From Nemertoderma westbladi (taxonomy: Eukaryota > Xenacoelomorpha > Nemertodermatida > Nemertodermatidae): a stretch of 52,309 nucleotides of DNA. Positions 41,772 through 51,520 of this stretch are shown in pieces. A model generated the notes under the pieces. That model searched no databases. It saw only the letters and a list, made by a program, of their open reading frames with translations, and was not told where the DNA came from. Made by a program: the position numbers and the translations under genes. How positions within the stretch are numbered: position 1 is the first letter of the stretch; the number at the start of each line of letters is the position of its first letter. The stretch is from the NCBI GenBank assembly GCA_032718475.1, contig JAUCBJ010007756.1:1-52309 (forward strand). Reading direction: 5' to 3'.

Positions 41772-42545
41772 TCAACTTCCTTGAAGTCGGTAATATGTGT
41801 AGGCACATTGCGTATGATTTTCTGAACGCAACTCCGCAGCCTCTAACACATCGCCAAATGTTACCGATACGAGGAAATCCAGGTTCGATATAATCTCCGG
41901 ATGCTCCACTATAGGGATCTCGTAGGTTGTGTCCTCTCTAATCGGTATGCTAATAGGAAAGTTGGTTGTCCTCGCTACCGGCACTACCATTTGAGTAGAG
42001 TGGGGTTGAGGTTCTCGCGTCATCTCAACATGAGGTATCTGTAGTCTTTGCGACAAACGTTGAGTGAAGGTAATGCTATCAAAGAGTTCAGGTGTCATCT
42101 CCTTGGGTTCGGTTTGTTTGTGGGAGATCCAATAGAATGGTAGGCTTGCGAGCCTTCTGCCAAACTCCTCGATCTCGCCTTTCTCGTATGCCTTGTATGC
42201 TCTATATAGGCTAAGAGCTTCTCTCTTCTCCTGTGTTGACTTGTTGGACTCGTCTATTATCATACTGTAGACGTCCGGTTCGACTAGTTTGGGTTTGTAA
42301 ATCACGATCTCGCCCGCATTCGGTCCGCTTATTTTGAACGAGTGATACGGATTTGTCAAAGGGTATCCACCTTCCTGATAACGCAGACTCGGGTGGTTTG
42401 GGCATCGCGCTAATATCCACTCGGGGTTCTCTGGCTTCAAGCACATAGGGATCGTGTTGTCTTGCGCATGCATGCATCCTCTACATTTATAGAAGAGTTT
42501 ATAAGAGTTTGTCGGCTTATGGCTCAACTTTGCTCTAAACCCCAC
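41772..42545 (-). CDS. BEL/Pao accessory ORF (257 aa), function unknown
   Basis: An open frame downstream of integrase. Near the N-terminus it has a cysteine pattern, CRGC then C (10 residues on) then CPNH, that could bind zinc. A middle segment contains GRRLASLPFYW, whose start is encoded by the 20-bp palindrome copy at 42139. The remainder is proline- and threonine-rich with no membrane segment or signal peptide, so a classical envelope protein is not supported. It is the longest unbroken frame in this half of the element apart from integrase. I do not recognise a family. Confidence 0.5.
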   Translation of the reverse strand: MGFRAKLSHKPTNSYKLFYKCRGCMHAQDNTIPMCLKPENPEWILARCPNHPSLRYQEGGYPLTNPYHSFKISGPNAGEIVIYKPKLVEPDVYSMIIDESNKSTQEKREALSLYRAYKAYEKGEIEEFGRRLASLPFYWISHKQTEPKEMTPELFDSITFTQRLSQRLQIPHVEMTREPQPHSTQMVVPVARTTNFPISIPIREDTTYEIPIVEHPEIISNLDFLVSVTFGDVLEAAELRSENHTQCAYTYYRLQGS

Positions 42546-42702
42546 CCATTGGCCTAAGATTTAGGGTTCCGCATGATTTCGCACTGGCTCCTAATCCAAA
42601 AAATGTGCCGATAAAACGATTTTGGGCAAACTAGCCGTGAGTCTAAATACTCCTTTTTAATCCTAAACTACTTCCCCAAAATATAAAGCAGTCGAGAATT
42701 AG

Positions 42703-42885
42703 TCAGAGTAAAAATAAAATAATAGACACGACTATCGGAACAAGGCCAATTTTATTTTTCAAAAAATATCGGAAGGCTCGCAAGCGTTCCATCCACTCTT
42801 GTCCCCCCCTAATTTTGGTCTCATCCGACCATATCCTAGAATCCGTCCACTGGAGAATCGTTTTTCTTAAAAACTCGAAATCCAA
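42703..42885 (-). CDS. Small ORF with C-terminal membrane segment (BEL/Pao 3' region)
   Basis: 60 residues: a charged N-terminal part including MERLRAFRYF (encoded by palindrome copy 42771), followed by a hydrophobic end (IGLVPIVVSIILFLL) that could anchor in a membrane. It lies between integrase and the 257-aa ORF. It could be a real accessory peptide or the remnant of a longer frame. Confidence 0.3.
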   Translation of the reverse strand: MDFEFLRKTILQWTDSRIWSDETKIRGGQEWMERLRAFRYFLKNKIGLVPIVVSIILFLL

Positions 42886-43099
42886 ATGGATTATCTAAAA
42901 TTTTTGAAAAATTGTCTCACTTGTGGGTTCCATGTGGAATTCCATTCCTTCTGTACACACAAACCCGCTCCTATGTGATACATAAGGGTACCACCCTCTA
43001 TGTTCACATATAAACACAATGGAATTCCCAGCTGTCTTTATCCTACAGTGTACAGGAATAGGGTAGGACTATGTGGTGACCATCAAGGGTCCCACATCA

Positions 43100-44950
43100 C
43101 TACTTACGAGGTTTAGGTGGAGATTTATAATCTCCTGTCTCGTTTCTAGTCTCATCAAGGAGTATGAGACGTTGTACGGGTCTGTCTACAGTACATCCGT
43201 CAATTGTCCGTAGAGTCACTGTCCGTATTACACCACCTGATGTCGGGTGTGTGGTCAAAATGACTCCAGTCAACCAAAACCGTCTTTTCAAGTTTGTCTC
43301 TGCCAATAATACGTGGTCACCACGCTTCAGACACCAGGTAGTAAGATACCAGGTGGTCCTGGTTGAAATAGAGGGCATATAGTATTTCTGCCATATTTCC
43401 CAAAACTTATTGGCTAATAACTGAGTGATTTTCCAAGCTTTATTGTCGTAACTGTCACTGTCCATGGGTACAGAAGTGGGCAACAGTGTTGTCGGCACCT
43501 GCATAAGCAGGTGCGCTGGTGTCGTTTTGATGGAGCCAATCAATCTCTCCCAAACTCCGCCTCTCCATGGACTGTCTGAAGGGTTGAAGTTCCAGATGAT
43601 CTTATGAGGATGTAGTTCGTCGGAGATTTGATTATGGTCCAACTTCTTTAAGGCTCTGGAAATTTCGTTCCTCGCACCCACAAAGTTGGTCCCTTGGTCG
43701 CAGTGTATGGATTTGACCAATCCACGTCTAGCGATAAATCGCCATAAAGCTAGGATAAAAGCATTGGTGGTTAGATCTGTTACGCGTTCAATATGAACTA
43801 CTCTACTGGCCATGCAGGTAAAGATCAGTCCCCAACGTTTCACCTGTATGCGTCCATGTTTTGCGTTTATAGGTCCAAAACAGTCAATCCCCATCTCGGT
43901 AAATGGGGGTCTAAATGCCTGTAATCTAGCAAATGGTAGTTCACTCATTTCTTGGCGTCCTATCCTCGCTCGCGTGTACCTTCTTTTCTTATAGATAATA
44001 CAGTTGCGCATTACTGAACTCAATGCCTTACTAGGTCTAATCAATACAAACCTCGAGAGTAAGTATGATAAACAGTGATGTCTACCTACGTGTTTGAGTT
44101 GTACATGTGCGTCCATGTATCATGGTGTGCTGTAACTCATGGTGTTGCGGTATGATGATAGGATACCTAAAGTCAATAGCAAAGTCAATGTTTTGGAGTC
44201 TGGACTTGTGACAAAGTAAGCCCTTGTATATTATTGGACTCCAACTCAGTATCGGTGAAGACTTTATTTGTTCATCTTGATTGATCACTGTGAAATCTCA
44301 TGCAAAATATCACAATTGATAATGTTTAATAATATCAATTTCGCAGCTATCAACTTCGGCCAAGGTTAGTCTTCGTGGAAAGTCACGTTTGCCTTTGGCA
44401 TATTGTCTCAAACGTTTGAGCCATGCCAATTTACGGCAATGATCATTCCCATCCATCCATGATCGTGTCAAATTGACTATCCGGTCGACGTAAGTGTTGG
44501 TGATGTCATCAGGTAAGGTATAGGTAGGGTGTGGATACTTGTTTGGACTTGGTAGGCCCGCGGGCCTTCCGGTGTGTGTCTCCCTTTGTGCAATGGGTTT
44601 GTCCGAGTCCTCAAGTACCTTGGTATCCATTGTCTTACCTTTACTGTCAGCACTCAATGGGTTGACCTGTAGTATTGGTTTCAACTCTACGGGATCAGCG
44701 TGTTTCTGTGAACTTGTAAGTCTCCCAACCTTAGTCTCACGTTTAGCCGTAGGCTGTAAGTCGGGTATTTTCCTTGAGCGTAGTGTGATACCTGTATTTA
44801 CATTTTGATGGGCACGACCCATATTTGTAATACCTGTAACCACACCATTGTCATGTTGACTTAAGGAAGTCAAAGTAGGTAAGTTGGTAATACCTAGTTG
44901 GTTAATACTAGTCCGCTCCAATGGGGTAATTGCAGTGTTATAGTACATGT
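43100..44950 (-). pseudogene. BEL/Pao integrase, broken
   Basis: Integrase would insert the cDNA. An N-terminal region (LTLAEVDSCEIDIIKHYQ, then GLLCHKSRLQNID) leads into a zinc-binding-like HVGRHHC segment in a different frame after a frameshift near 44100. The second Cys of the CxxC pair appears lost (NCIIYKK). The DDE core has MGIDCFGPI, IHCDQGTNFVGARNE and SPWRGGVWERLIGSIK, so all three acidic residues are present. After HLLMQVP a segment of the C-terminal part is missing. KRGDHVLLAETNLKRRFWLTG and the VDRPVQRLILLDE tail of the DUF5641-like domain follow. Palindrome copy 44551 lies in the upstream linker (TGRPAGLPSPN). Confidence 0.8.
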
Positions 44951-45784
44951 CATTACATTCTGGTAGAATGTCTGGTGAATGGTCTGGTAGACAATCTGGT
45001 GAGACGTCTGGCAAACAGTCTGGTGAGATGTTTGGTGAAACACATCGCGGAACATCCGGCGAAATGTTCTGTCATATGTCTGGTAGAAAGTCTGGCTTAA
45101 CATCTGGCAGAATGTCTGGTCTAAAGTATGGTTGACAGACTGGCGAGATGTCTGGTGGATAGTCTGGTTGACACTCGACGAGATGTCTGGTCGAAAGTCT
45201 GGGGATAAATCCAGCGAAATGTCTGGTGTAAAATCTGGTGAGATGTCTGGTAGACAATTGGTCGAAAGATCCAGATAGCAGTCTGGCGAAGAATCCAGAG
45301 AATAATCTGGTGGACAGTCTGGTGAACAAACTGGTGAAACGTCTGGTGAACAATCTGGTGAAACTTCTGGTGAAATCCCCTGTGGAACATCTGGCAAAAG
45401 ATTCGTTGGAATGTCTGGTAGAATGTCTGGTGAGATGTCTGGTGTAATGTCTGGTGGAGGGTCCAGGTTGTTAGATTTAATTCGTTCTTGTTTCCCTTTG
45501 ACCTTGGCACTGGTCTTTGCTTTCGACTTGACTACAGTGTCGATTTTTATCTTGGCACCTTCCGGTATGGTGTTCGATGTTGCGTCGAATAACAGTGGCC
45601 ATTCATCCGATGGTCGTTGTAGGAAGTCGGGTCCTTTAAACCAGTAGGACTTATTGTCCGGTTTACAAAAGTCTATAATTAACATTCCCCGTGATGCGAT
45701 ATCAGCCGGGTTCAATTTCCCTGGGCAGTGACGCCAGTCCTGTTTGAGCGACCTGTCTATTATTTCAGCCCATCTGTTGGCCAC
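44950..45784 (-). pseudogene. BEL/Pao RNase H C-terminal/linker region with Pro-Asp repeat
   Basis: The frame from 45784 carries DWRHCPGKLNPADIASRGM and YWFKGPDFL...EWPLLF, the usual end of the BEL RNase H-linker region. It then runs into a 12-bp minisatellite (about 44955-45470) that encodes repeating SPD/PDI units and, after frame slips, HQT repeats. The array separates RNase H from integrase by roughly 170 residues. Confidence 0.7.
44955..45470. repeat. 12-bp minisatellite in the RNase H-integrase linker
   Basis: About 43 imperfect units of TCTGGTGAGATG and variants (TCTGGTGAACAA, TCTGGTAGAATG). Because 12 is a multiple of 3 the array stays open in several frames on both strands, so the additional ORFs here are artefacts. 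Confidence 0.88.
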
Positions 45785-45817
45785 GAAAGTATTGAACTGA
45801 AACGTCTTGTTGTTGAT

Positions 45818-47619
45818 TTACCAAAGCACCAATGTTGCGTCGGTCCAGTACATGACTTTCAAGTTGGCCTCCAGCTCGCGTTGGACTAGATTGACAATGT
45901 CGGTAGATATCATCCCGGCTTGAAGCTCTCCCTGAGGCCCTGTCATATACTTCAGAGGCATTGTCTTAGCCTTTGAGGTGATGATAGATACCTCGTAACT
46001 GTCCGATGTCACTTTTCCACGTAGGTATAAAGTAACCCCCAGCCCGTCCTTACTAGCGTCACTGAAACTATGAAGTTCCAGATCTGCAGGAAAGGTGGCC
46101 TGTAAGTGAAAGTATACCCTCGGGATGGTATAGTCATGTAGGAGCGTCAGTTGTGCCTCCCAGTCCCTCCATTGCTTGGCTAGCTTTTTCGGGATGGGAC
46201 CATCCCATTCCAGTCCAGCCTGCCAAATGTTGCGGAGTATGATCCTTGCGTGTAGGATCACTGGACTGATAAAGCACAGCGGGTCATACAAATGACTCAT
46301 GGTCGATAAGCAGGTCTTCTTGGTGAGAGGTTTCGTCTGGTTGTTGGTTCTTATGCGCACCCTAAAGTTGTCGTGGTTCGGGTCCCAACTGAGTCCTAGG
46401 ACTTTGGTTGTAGGCAGAGGTTCTAGGTCTAAATCTAGGTCACCCCCGCTACGGTCAGTAGGGTCAAATGAATTCACTAATTCGGAGTTATTGGAGGCGA
46501 ATTTGTTAAAGTGAAAACCGACCTTCTCGAGACAGTCCTGGAGTTGGTGTGCCACAGTTGTAGCGCGCTCCAGAATGTCGCAGCTCTTGAGGCCGTCATC
46601 CACGTAGAAATCCCGCTCCACTATCCGAACCACGTCTGGGTCTAACTTGTCGCATCGGTCTAAGGCTATCTGCTTTAGGGCATACACGGTGCAGTTGGGC
46701 CCCGAAAACCCTTACTGCATTTGGTAAGTTTCTGGCGGAAGGTTTAAATTTCTATCTGGGTACCAAAGAAACCTCAAACTGTCCCTGTCCCGCTCCAAAG
46801 CCTTAACCTGGTGAAACACGGCCTCTACTTCATAGGTGAAGACCACCTTGCGTTGTCTGAAATGCATCAGGACTCCCATGAGGTAATTGTTCATATTTGG
46901 CCCAACCATCAATTCGCTGTTTATGGACATCCCCTGGTAAACAGCGGCGCAGTCATTGACGACACGTACCTTACCAGGTTTGTCTGGATGCCGTACAAAA
47001 TGATGTGGCAGGTAATATGTTTGGTTCGTTTTACCTCAGGGTTGGTCATCCTGATCGGGATCGCGTATCCTTTTTGAAGATATGTCTGAAGCTGCGCGTT
47101 GTATTGTATATGGGCCGTCTCATCACGCAACAACTGCTGCCGTATCGACTTATGTCATTTCAAGGCAAGCGGGTAGTTGTTGATGAGCTTAGGTTGTCCA
47201 TGGCTCCACAACATCCCAACTTCGTAGCGGCCATTCGCAGTCTGGCGGATGGTATCCTTCATAATCTTTAAAGACCGTTTTTCCTGTTCTGACATAGCGG
47301 TCTCGTAACTACCTGGTTCTGCTGAGTCCTGTTCCAACCACGTAATGGTTTTCTCAATCAACAGTCTGTCAAGCACTGCTTGCACTGCGCCATGGTCCTC
47401 GTCTACGTCGTCGTCTGCTGTAGTGGCTAGCGTCAATATGGCTGCTAGGCTCGCAAGCCTTCCAGTGTCACTAGTCAGCATCGAAACGTTGTGAGGCAGT
47501 TCGATGACCTTTGGATCTCTCAGTAGGCTCGCAAGCCTTCCAAGATCCTCATTCATTGAGACATCCACGGCATCAACCCCCTTGGTCTTCGGTAGTCGAT
47601 ACGACCTGTTCTGCTGCAA
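45818..47619 (-). pseudogene. BEL/Pao reverse transcriptase and RNase H
   Basis: The N-terminal connector contains two palindrome copies (DLGRLASLLRD and TGRLASLAAIL). It is followed by NGRYEVGMLWSHGQPKLINN, a TGA stop at 47155 and LQKGYAIP. After a frameshift near 47012 come KPGKVRVVNDCAAV and TYEVEAVFHQVKA, where the usual motif A Asp appears to be Glu. A TAA near 46712 is followed by CTVYALKQIALD and the catalytic DFYVDDGLKS. LGLSWDPNHD and SHLYDPLCFISPVILHARI are the Pao-type region. RNase H begins at LHSFSDASKDGLGV. Two stops and a frameshift make it dead. Confidence 0.85.
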
Positions 47620-47989
47620 GTAGCTGTAAGGTAGAGGTCTGTGTGGTCTCGTCCAAGTTAGTTACGTCGATGTCTGTAGCAACGTAAGTCTGTTATGGTA
47701 CTGACTGTACAGTAGGACCACAGGAATGTGAGGGAGAATTGGCTAATGTAGTAGAACATCGTCCTCCTGGTCACTTACCTCTAGTGAATGTACAGGCGCT
47801 CTTGTATACTAACCTATGGGAGTTCTACAAGTGTAAGGGTTGCCCACCGTTATCACAGATGGGCGTGTCTCCCATACTTGATGCAAGTTGAACTGGTCTG
47901 TCCTAATCATCATCATGATTGAGCGATAGTTAACTGGACATTCCGGTATTCCAAGATGTCGGAAATACTTACGATCTTCCGGAGATTGT

Positions 47990-48480
47990 TCTGGCACAGG
48001 ACCAAGTAAATTTCTTACCGGAAGTAATGAGCATTCCTCTCTACTATGCTCCGCTTTGGAAAGAAGAGTATCCAGGGCTTGACCCTCGTAATGGGTATCG
48101 CCCTCTTACCATGCATGCTGCTTTCAGTATACTGAGCAGTCTTAACTGGGCTCATGTCAGTGACTACGTTGGCTACCTGTTCATCAACATAACTATGTGA
48201 AGATGCAGAGTCCAAGATAGCATATATACACTTGCTCCCTCAGGTTCCGGTGATCTTGATGGGAATCATGTTAAACCCTTTCAGCTGATTCTGTGTAAGG
48301 AGAGTTATCAATGGCTGTTCTTCCTCCCCCGCATGCACATAAAAGGTTTCGTCCTCCGAGTCGTCTTTGTCTGACGATCCTGATTGGTCTACGTAGTCCA
48401 TGTAGAGGATACGGACTTCTTGCAGCGCGCTCTTTGTAAAGTGCGTCGCATTTCACCGCTTTCTCGGGATATTCGCGTTG
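47990..48480 (-). pseudogene. BEL/Pao aspartic protease
   Basis: The polyprotein frame reads FYVHAGEEEQPLITLLTQNQ, then MIPIKITGT, a stop, and AILDSASSHSYVDEQVANVV. The DSAS tetrad replaces the usual DS/TG active-site motif, as is common in the Pao group. The C-terminal part of the protease is not confidently followed past 47990. It would cleave the Gag-Pol precursor. Confidence 0.6.
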
Positions 48481-49078
48481 AAAATGCTTAGTCGGAGTAT
48501 GACTAGTGTGGAGCAACGCATCATGGTTGCATCCTCACAGAGGACAAGTGTCGTCACTTGGACAGTCCTTCCAGACATGCCCAGGCATGGTACATCTCCA
48601 ACAGGAATCCAACGGATGGATCTAGATCCTTAAAGGTGAGACATCCGCGTAACTTGTATCCGCTGTATCGTCCACCATTCCGTTCGCAGAACTGACATCC
48701 CGTGAAATCTGCGGACAGCTGCTGTCGAGACTGTTGGACTGCCAATGGGTGTCAGTACCTTGGAGGTATCCATCGGTGTAGCGTAAGTCACGGCCTTCGC
48801 ATTTGTCGGAAGCTGTTTGGTCCGATTCGGTGCCGCTATGTGATGGTCAGAGTAGTTCGACCGTGTCTCTACTACGGCCTCCCGTGAGATCAATTGGTAG
48901 ACATCCGTTAGTTTCAATAGTCCGCTGGCCTCTTCGCGCTGGTTACTGCGGTACTGCGGCTACATTTGTTTTGGTTCGGCATCCACTGTTCTTCGTTGTT
49001 CGGTGGGCTCGCAAGCCTTCCACGAAGTCGCAGGTCTTGATAAACGCAGTTCAAATCTGTTAGTTTCAATAGTCCGCC
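48480..49078 (-). pseudogene. BEL/Pao Gag C-terminus with CCHC zinc knuckle
   Basis: A region of TDVYQLI...VTYATPMD is followed by CQFCERNGGRY...GC. In a shifted frame near 48605 it reads CWRCTMPGHVWKDCP, a CX2CX4HX4C knuckle, and then a second Cys/His group GCNHDALLHTSHTPTKHFQ after a stop near 48528. Such paired motifs end the BEL Gag. The knuckle packages element RNA. Frameshifts and a stop show decay. Confidence 0.65.
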
Positions 49079-49089
49079 GGCCTCTTCAC
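49079..49089 (+). repeat. Left 11-bp target-site duplication of RTE copy E
   Basis: GGCCTCTTCAC, repeated at 50190-50200. Confidence 0.85.
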
Positions 49090-50189
49090 TTCCGGATCCA
49101 TGATCCCAGGTAACAGAAGTCGTCCACATGCTCAAGCATACCATCCTTTGAGCTTATGCTCATCTGATCAGAGACTTGCTGAGGACTTTCAAAGTTAACT
49201 GTCAGAATTTTGGTCTTTCTGGAGTTAATAAAAAGACCAACACTAGAAGCAGCATGTTCTAATGAGCTGAGGAGCCGTTGGGCTCCCTCTAATGATTCTG
49301 ATAGTACTCCTAGTTCCACCTACTGGCTCCAGAAGTCGAGGAAATCCTGCCAAGTACCTAACTGATCTAGATTTGCTGATGACTTAGGAGTACTATCAGA
49401 ATCATTAGAGGGAGCCCAACGGCTCCTCAGCTCATTAGAACATGCTGCTTCTAGTGTTGGTCTTTTTATTAACTCCAGAAAGACCAAAATTCTGACAGTT
49501 AACTTTGAAAGTCCTCAGCAAGTCTCTGATCGGATGAGCATAAGCTCAAAGGATGGTATGCTTGAGCATGTGGACAACTTCTGTTACATGGGATCATGGA
49601 TCCGGCAGTCAGGTGAGGACCTTCGAATACGCAAGGGAAAGGCATGGGCAGCCTTGAATAGGCTTTCCAGGATTTGGAAGTCACCGAGAATTAATCGGAA
49701 ACTTAAGGTCCGATTATTTAGAGCAGCAGTAGTTCCAGTACTCCTCTACGGGAGTCCATGCTGGGCTCTAACTGCTGAGGACACCAAATCTCTGGATGGC
49801 ACATTCACAAGAATGCTACGCCGGGTTCATTGTGTCAAGTACAATGCACACATCTCCAACCAGACACTATATAACATTGGAGGTGTCTCATTGGTTCCCC
49901 CAAGCTTGACACTAGAACAAAATCGCCTCCGCTTTGCAGGACATTGCTTTCGCCGTGAGGACCAGCCAGTGCATAATCTTGTACTTTGGCAGCCTCATGG
50001 AGTGAATAAGCATGGTGGACAGCCCATGACTTTCTTGAGACGCATCTTAAAGGACACTGGCCTTAAAGATGCGGATGATCTAGCAAATGTCATGGGTGAT
50101 AGGGAGTTGTGGCGGTGTAATTTTGTTGACAAGCCGGCACAGCATTCTTAAAAATGCAGCTGCAATGCAGCATGCCGATCATAGTAGTA
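49090..50189 (+). mobile_element. RTE-like LINE copy E with inverted 5' segment
   Basis: The main part (about 49314-50189) is plus-strand, from PPTGSRSRGNP to the complete 3' end with TAG tail. The first ~225 bases (49090-49313) are a reverse-complement piece covering GVLSESLEG to GSWIRKS. A 5' inversion joined to a 3' part is the twin-priming signature, although here the two parts overlap in LINE sequence. It is inserted in the BEL/Pao gag. Confidence 0.82.
49534..50151 (+). pseudogene. RTE-like polyprotein C-terminus (copy E)
   Basis: An open 205-residue frame from an internal Met: HVDNFCYMGSWIRQSGE, KVRLFRAAVVPVLLYGSPCW, RLRFAGHCFRRED and terminal PAQHS. No catalytic box is present in frame, since the upstream LDLADDL region has lost bases. 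Confidence 0.78.
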
Positions 50190-50200
50190 GGCCTCTTCAC
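50190..50200 (+). repeat. Right 11-bp target-site duplication of RTE copy E
   Basis: GGCCTCTTCAC, identical to 49079-49089. Confidence 0.85.
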
Positions 50201-50878
50201 GCTGGTTCTGTGGATACTGCGGTACTGCGGCCACGTTTGTTTTGGTTCGGCATCCACTGTTCTTCGTTGTTTGGTAGGCTCGCAAGCCTTCCACGAAGTC
50301 GCAGGTCTTGATAAACGCAGTTCAAATCTGTGGGTACTGTACAGGGCCACGGTTCTTTGTTGTTCGGTAGGCTCGCAGGCCTTCCACGAAGTCATAGGTC
50401 TCGATAAACATTGAGTGAGTGGTCTAGTAAATAAATCGGAGTTAGGAAGTACTGTTGGTCTATAAATAACAGGGTTCACGCAGCACGTGACAGGTTTAAC
50501 TGCAACCGGTTTACTCACCTGTTTCACTGTCATAAATACAGGTTCGTCTCTCTCTATAAGTAAACTAAGGCTTACAATGGGTGGACTGCTTACCTTACCC
50601 GCTAGAATCGGCAATGAAGTTGCTCGTGACTGCGGTACTGATTCCAGAATAACAAACCTGTTATTTTGAGTTGCACACATAGGTGATATTTCTTTCGGCT
50701 TCGCAACTATGATCGGTTTTACTGGAGTCGTGGGTTTGAGCATAGGAATAACTTGGGGAAAACGTTGGCAATAATCCTCGACGAATTCCTCTCCCCGCTC
50801 GATCGTTCCTACACTTCCTTCCTTTATTCGTTTCTGGATTTCGCCATATCGAGTCTCCCTGCGATCCAGTGCAGACAA
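50201..50878 (-). pseudogene. BEL/Pao Gag central part with tandem duplicated units
   Basis: The minus frame from 50878 reads SALDRRETRYGEIQKRI and EEFVEDYCQRFPQVIP, followed by a long P/V/K-rich region. Two copies of a unit SRP(M/A)TSWKACEPT(E/K)Q follow; a third lies beyond the RTE insertion at about 49000. The KACEPT part is the 20-bp palindrome. The original frame is cut by the RTE copy. Confidence 0.6.
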
Positions 50879-51520
50879 GTCATATCCAGCTCGAGACCTT
50901 ATAGATCTATCTCTCGCGTCATTCGACCACCTGTTGTTGTGCCGCTAACTCCGCTTCCTGTATAGCTAAACGAGCTTTTATTTGTCGCGCCTCCAACTCG
51001 GCAGGAGTGTCGGATGCCACTTTCTTCCGTGCTAACTCGGCTGCATTTGCCGCCGCAACTCGTGCTAACTCATCAGCTGCTGCCTGTCATGCTAACTCGT
51101 CAGCTGCTGCCGCTACAGCCGCTTCTCCACCTCCAGTCTCCTGGCTCCTCCAGTCTCCGCATCTCTGATGCTTCAAATTCGGCTTGGGCCTGGAGTTGAG
51201 CGATTTGTGTTACGTCTTCCCTACGTTGTTTCTCTCCTTCTACAGCAATTTGTGCCATCTGCCATTGAGCTTCTTCCTCGGTGACTTGTCGTCGGCGTGC
51301 GACCTCCTGTTGTTGTTGAGTAATCACTGACGCTGTCCGACTAACGTCTCTCCGTTCACTAATGAACGATCTATCCAGTTGTGGAATTTGGTAGGCTCGC
51401 AAGACTTCCGTAGTTAGAACTTCCGTCGTTCCTCTCGGTACAACTTCTGGTTCTTCGATTGGTACGCCGCATCTACGGAGAAAATTGGTAAGTGTCTCTA
51501 ACCTCCCGTCCAGGCAGATA
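50879..51520 (-). pseudogene. BEL/Pao Gag N-terminal coiled-coil region
   Basis: The frame is open from the LTR edge (SICLDGRLETLTNFLRRCG, then VLRAYQIPQLDRSF, where LRAY comes from palindrome copy 51390). It has a long Q/E/R/A coiled coil (VARRRQVTEEEAQWQMAQIA, later ARLAIQEAELAAQQQ) with a frameshift near 51100. No ATG precedes it before the LTR, so the Gag start is missing or lay in lost leader sequence. Confidence 0.6.

Larger units (their letters stand above)
41581..51409 (-). repeat. Dispersed 20-bp near-palindrome, ten copies
   Basis: Plus-strand consensus GGTAGGCTCGCAAGCCTTCC, with copies at 41581, 42139, 42771, 44551, 47444, 47522, 49002, 50273, 50366 and 51390 (each 20 bases). The core AGGCTYGCRAGCCT is self-complementary, and the element RNA would form a hairpin AGGCU-UGCG-AGCCU. 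Nine copies keep the GGTAGG...TTCC polarity or one near it; 42771 is symmetric. Copies 49002, 50273 and 50366 lie in larger duplicated units; the other seven have unrelated flanks. Depending on frame it codes GRLASL, KACEPT or LRAY/LRAF. I found none outside the element. Confidence 0.88.

Noticed and set aside
42703-42885. Envelope glycoprotein of the BEL/Pao element
   Set aside because: Only one short hydrophobic segment, no signal peptide or glycosylation pattern, and the neighbouring ORF has no membrane segment.
44947-45647. Several plus- and minus-strand ORFs across the 12-bp minisatellite
   Set aside because: Repeat of a multiple of three stays open in most frames; only the frame joined to the RNase H linker has meaning.
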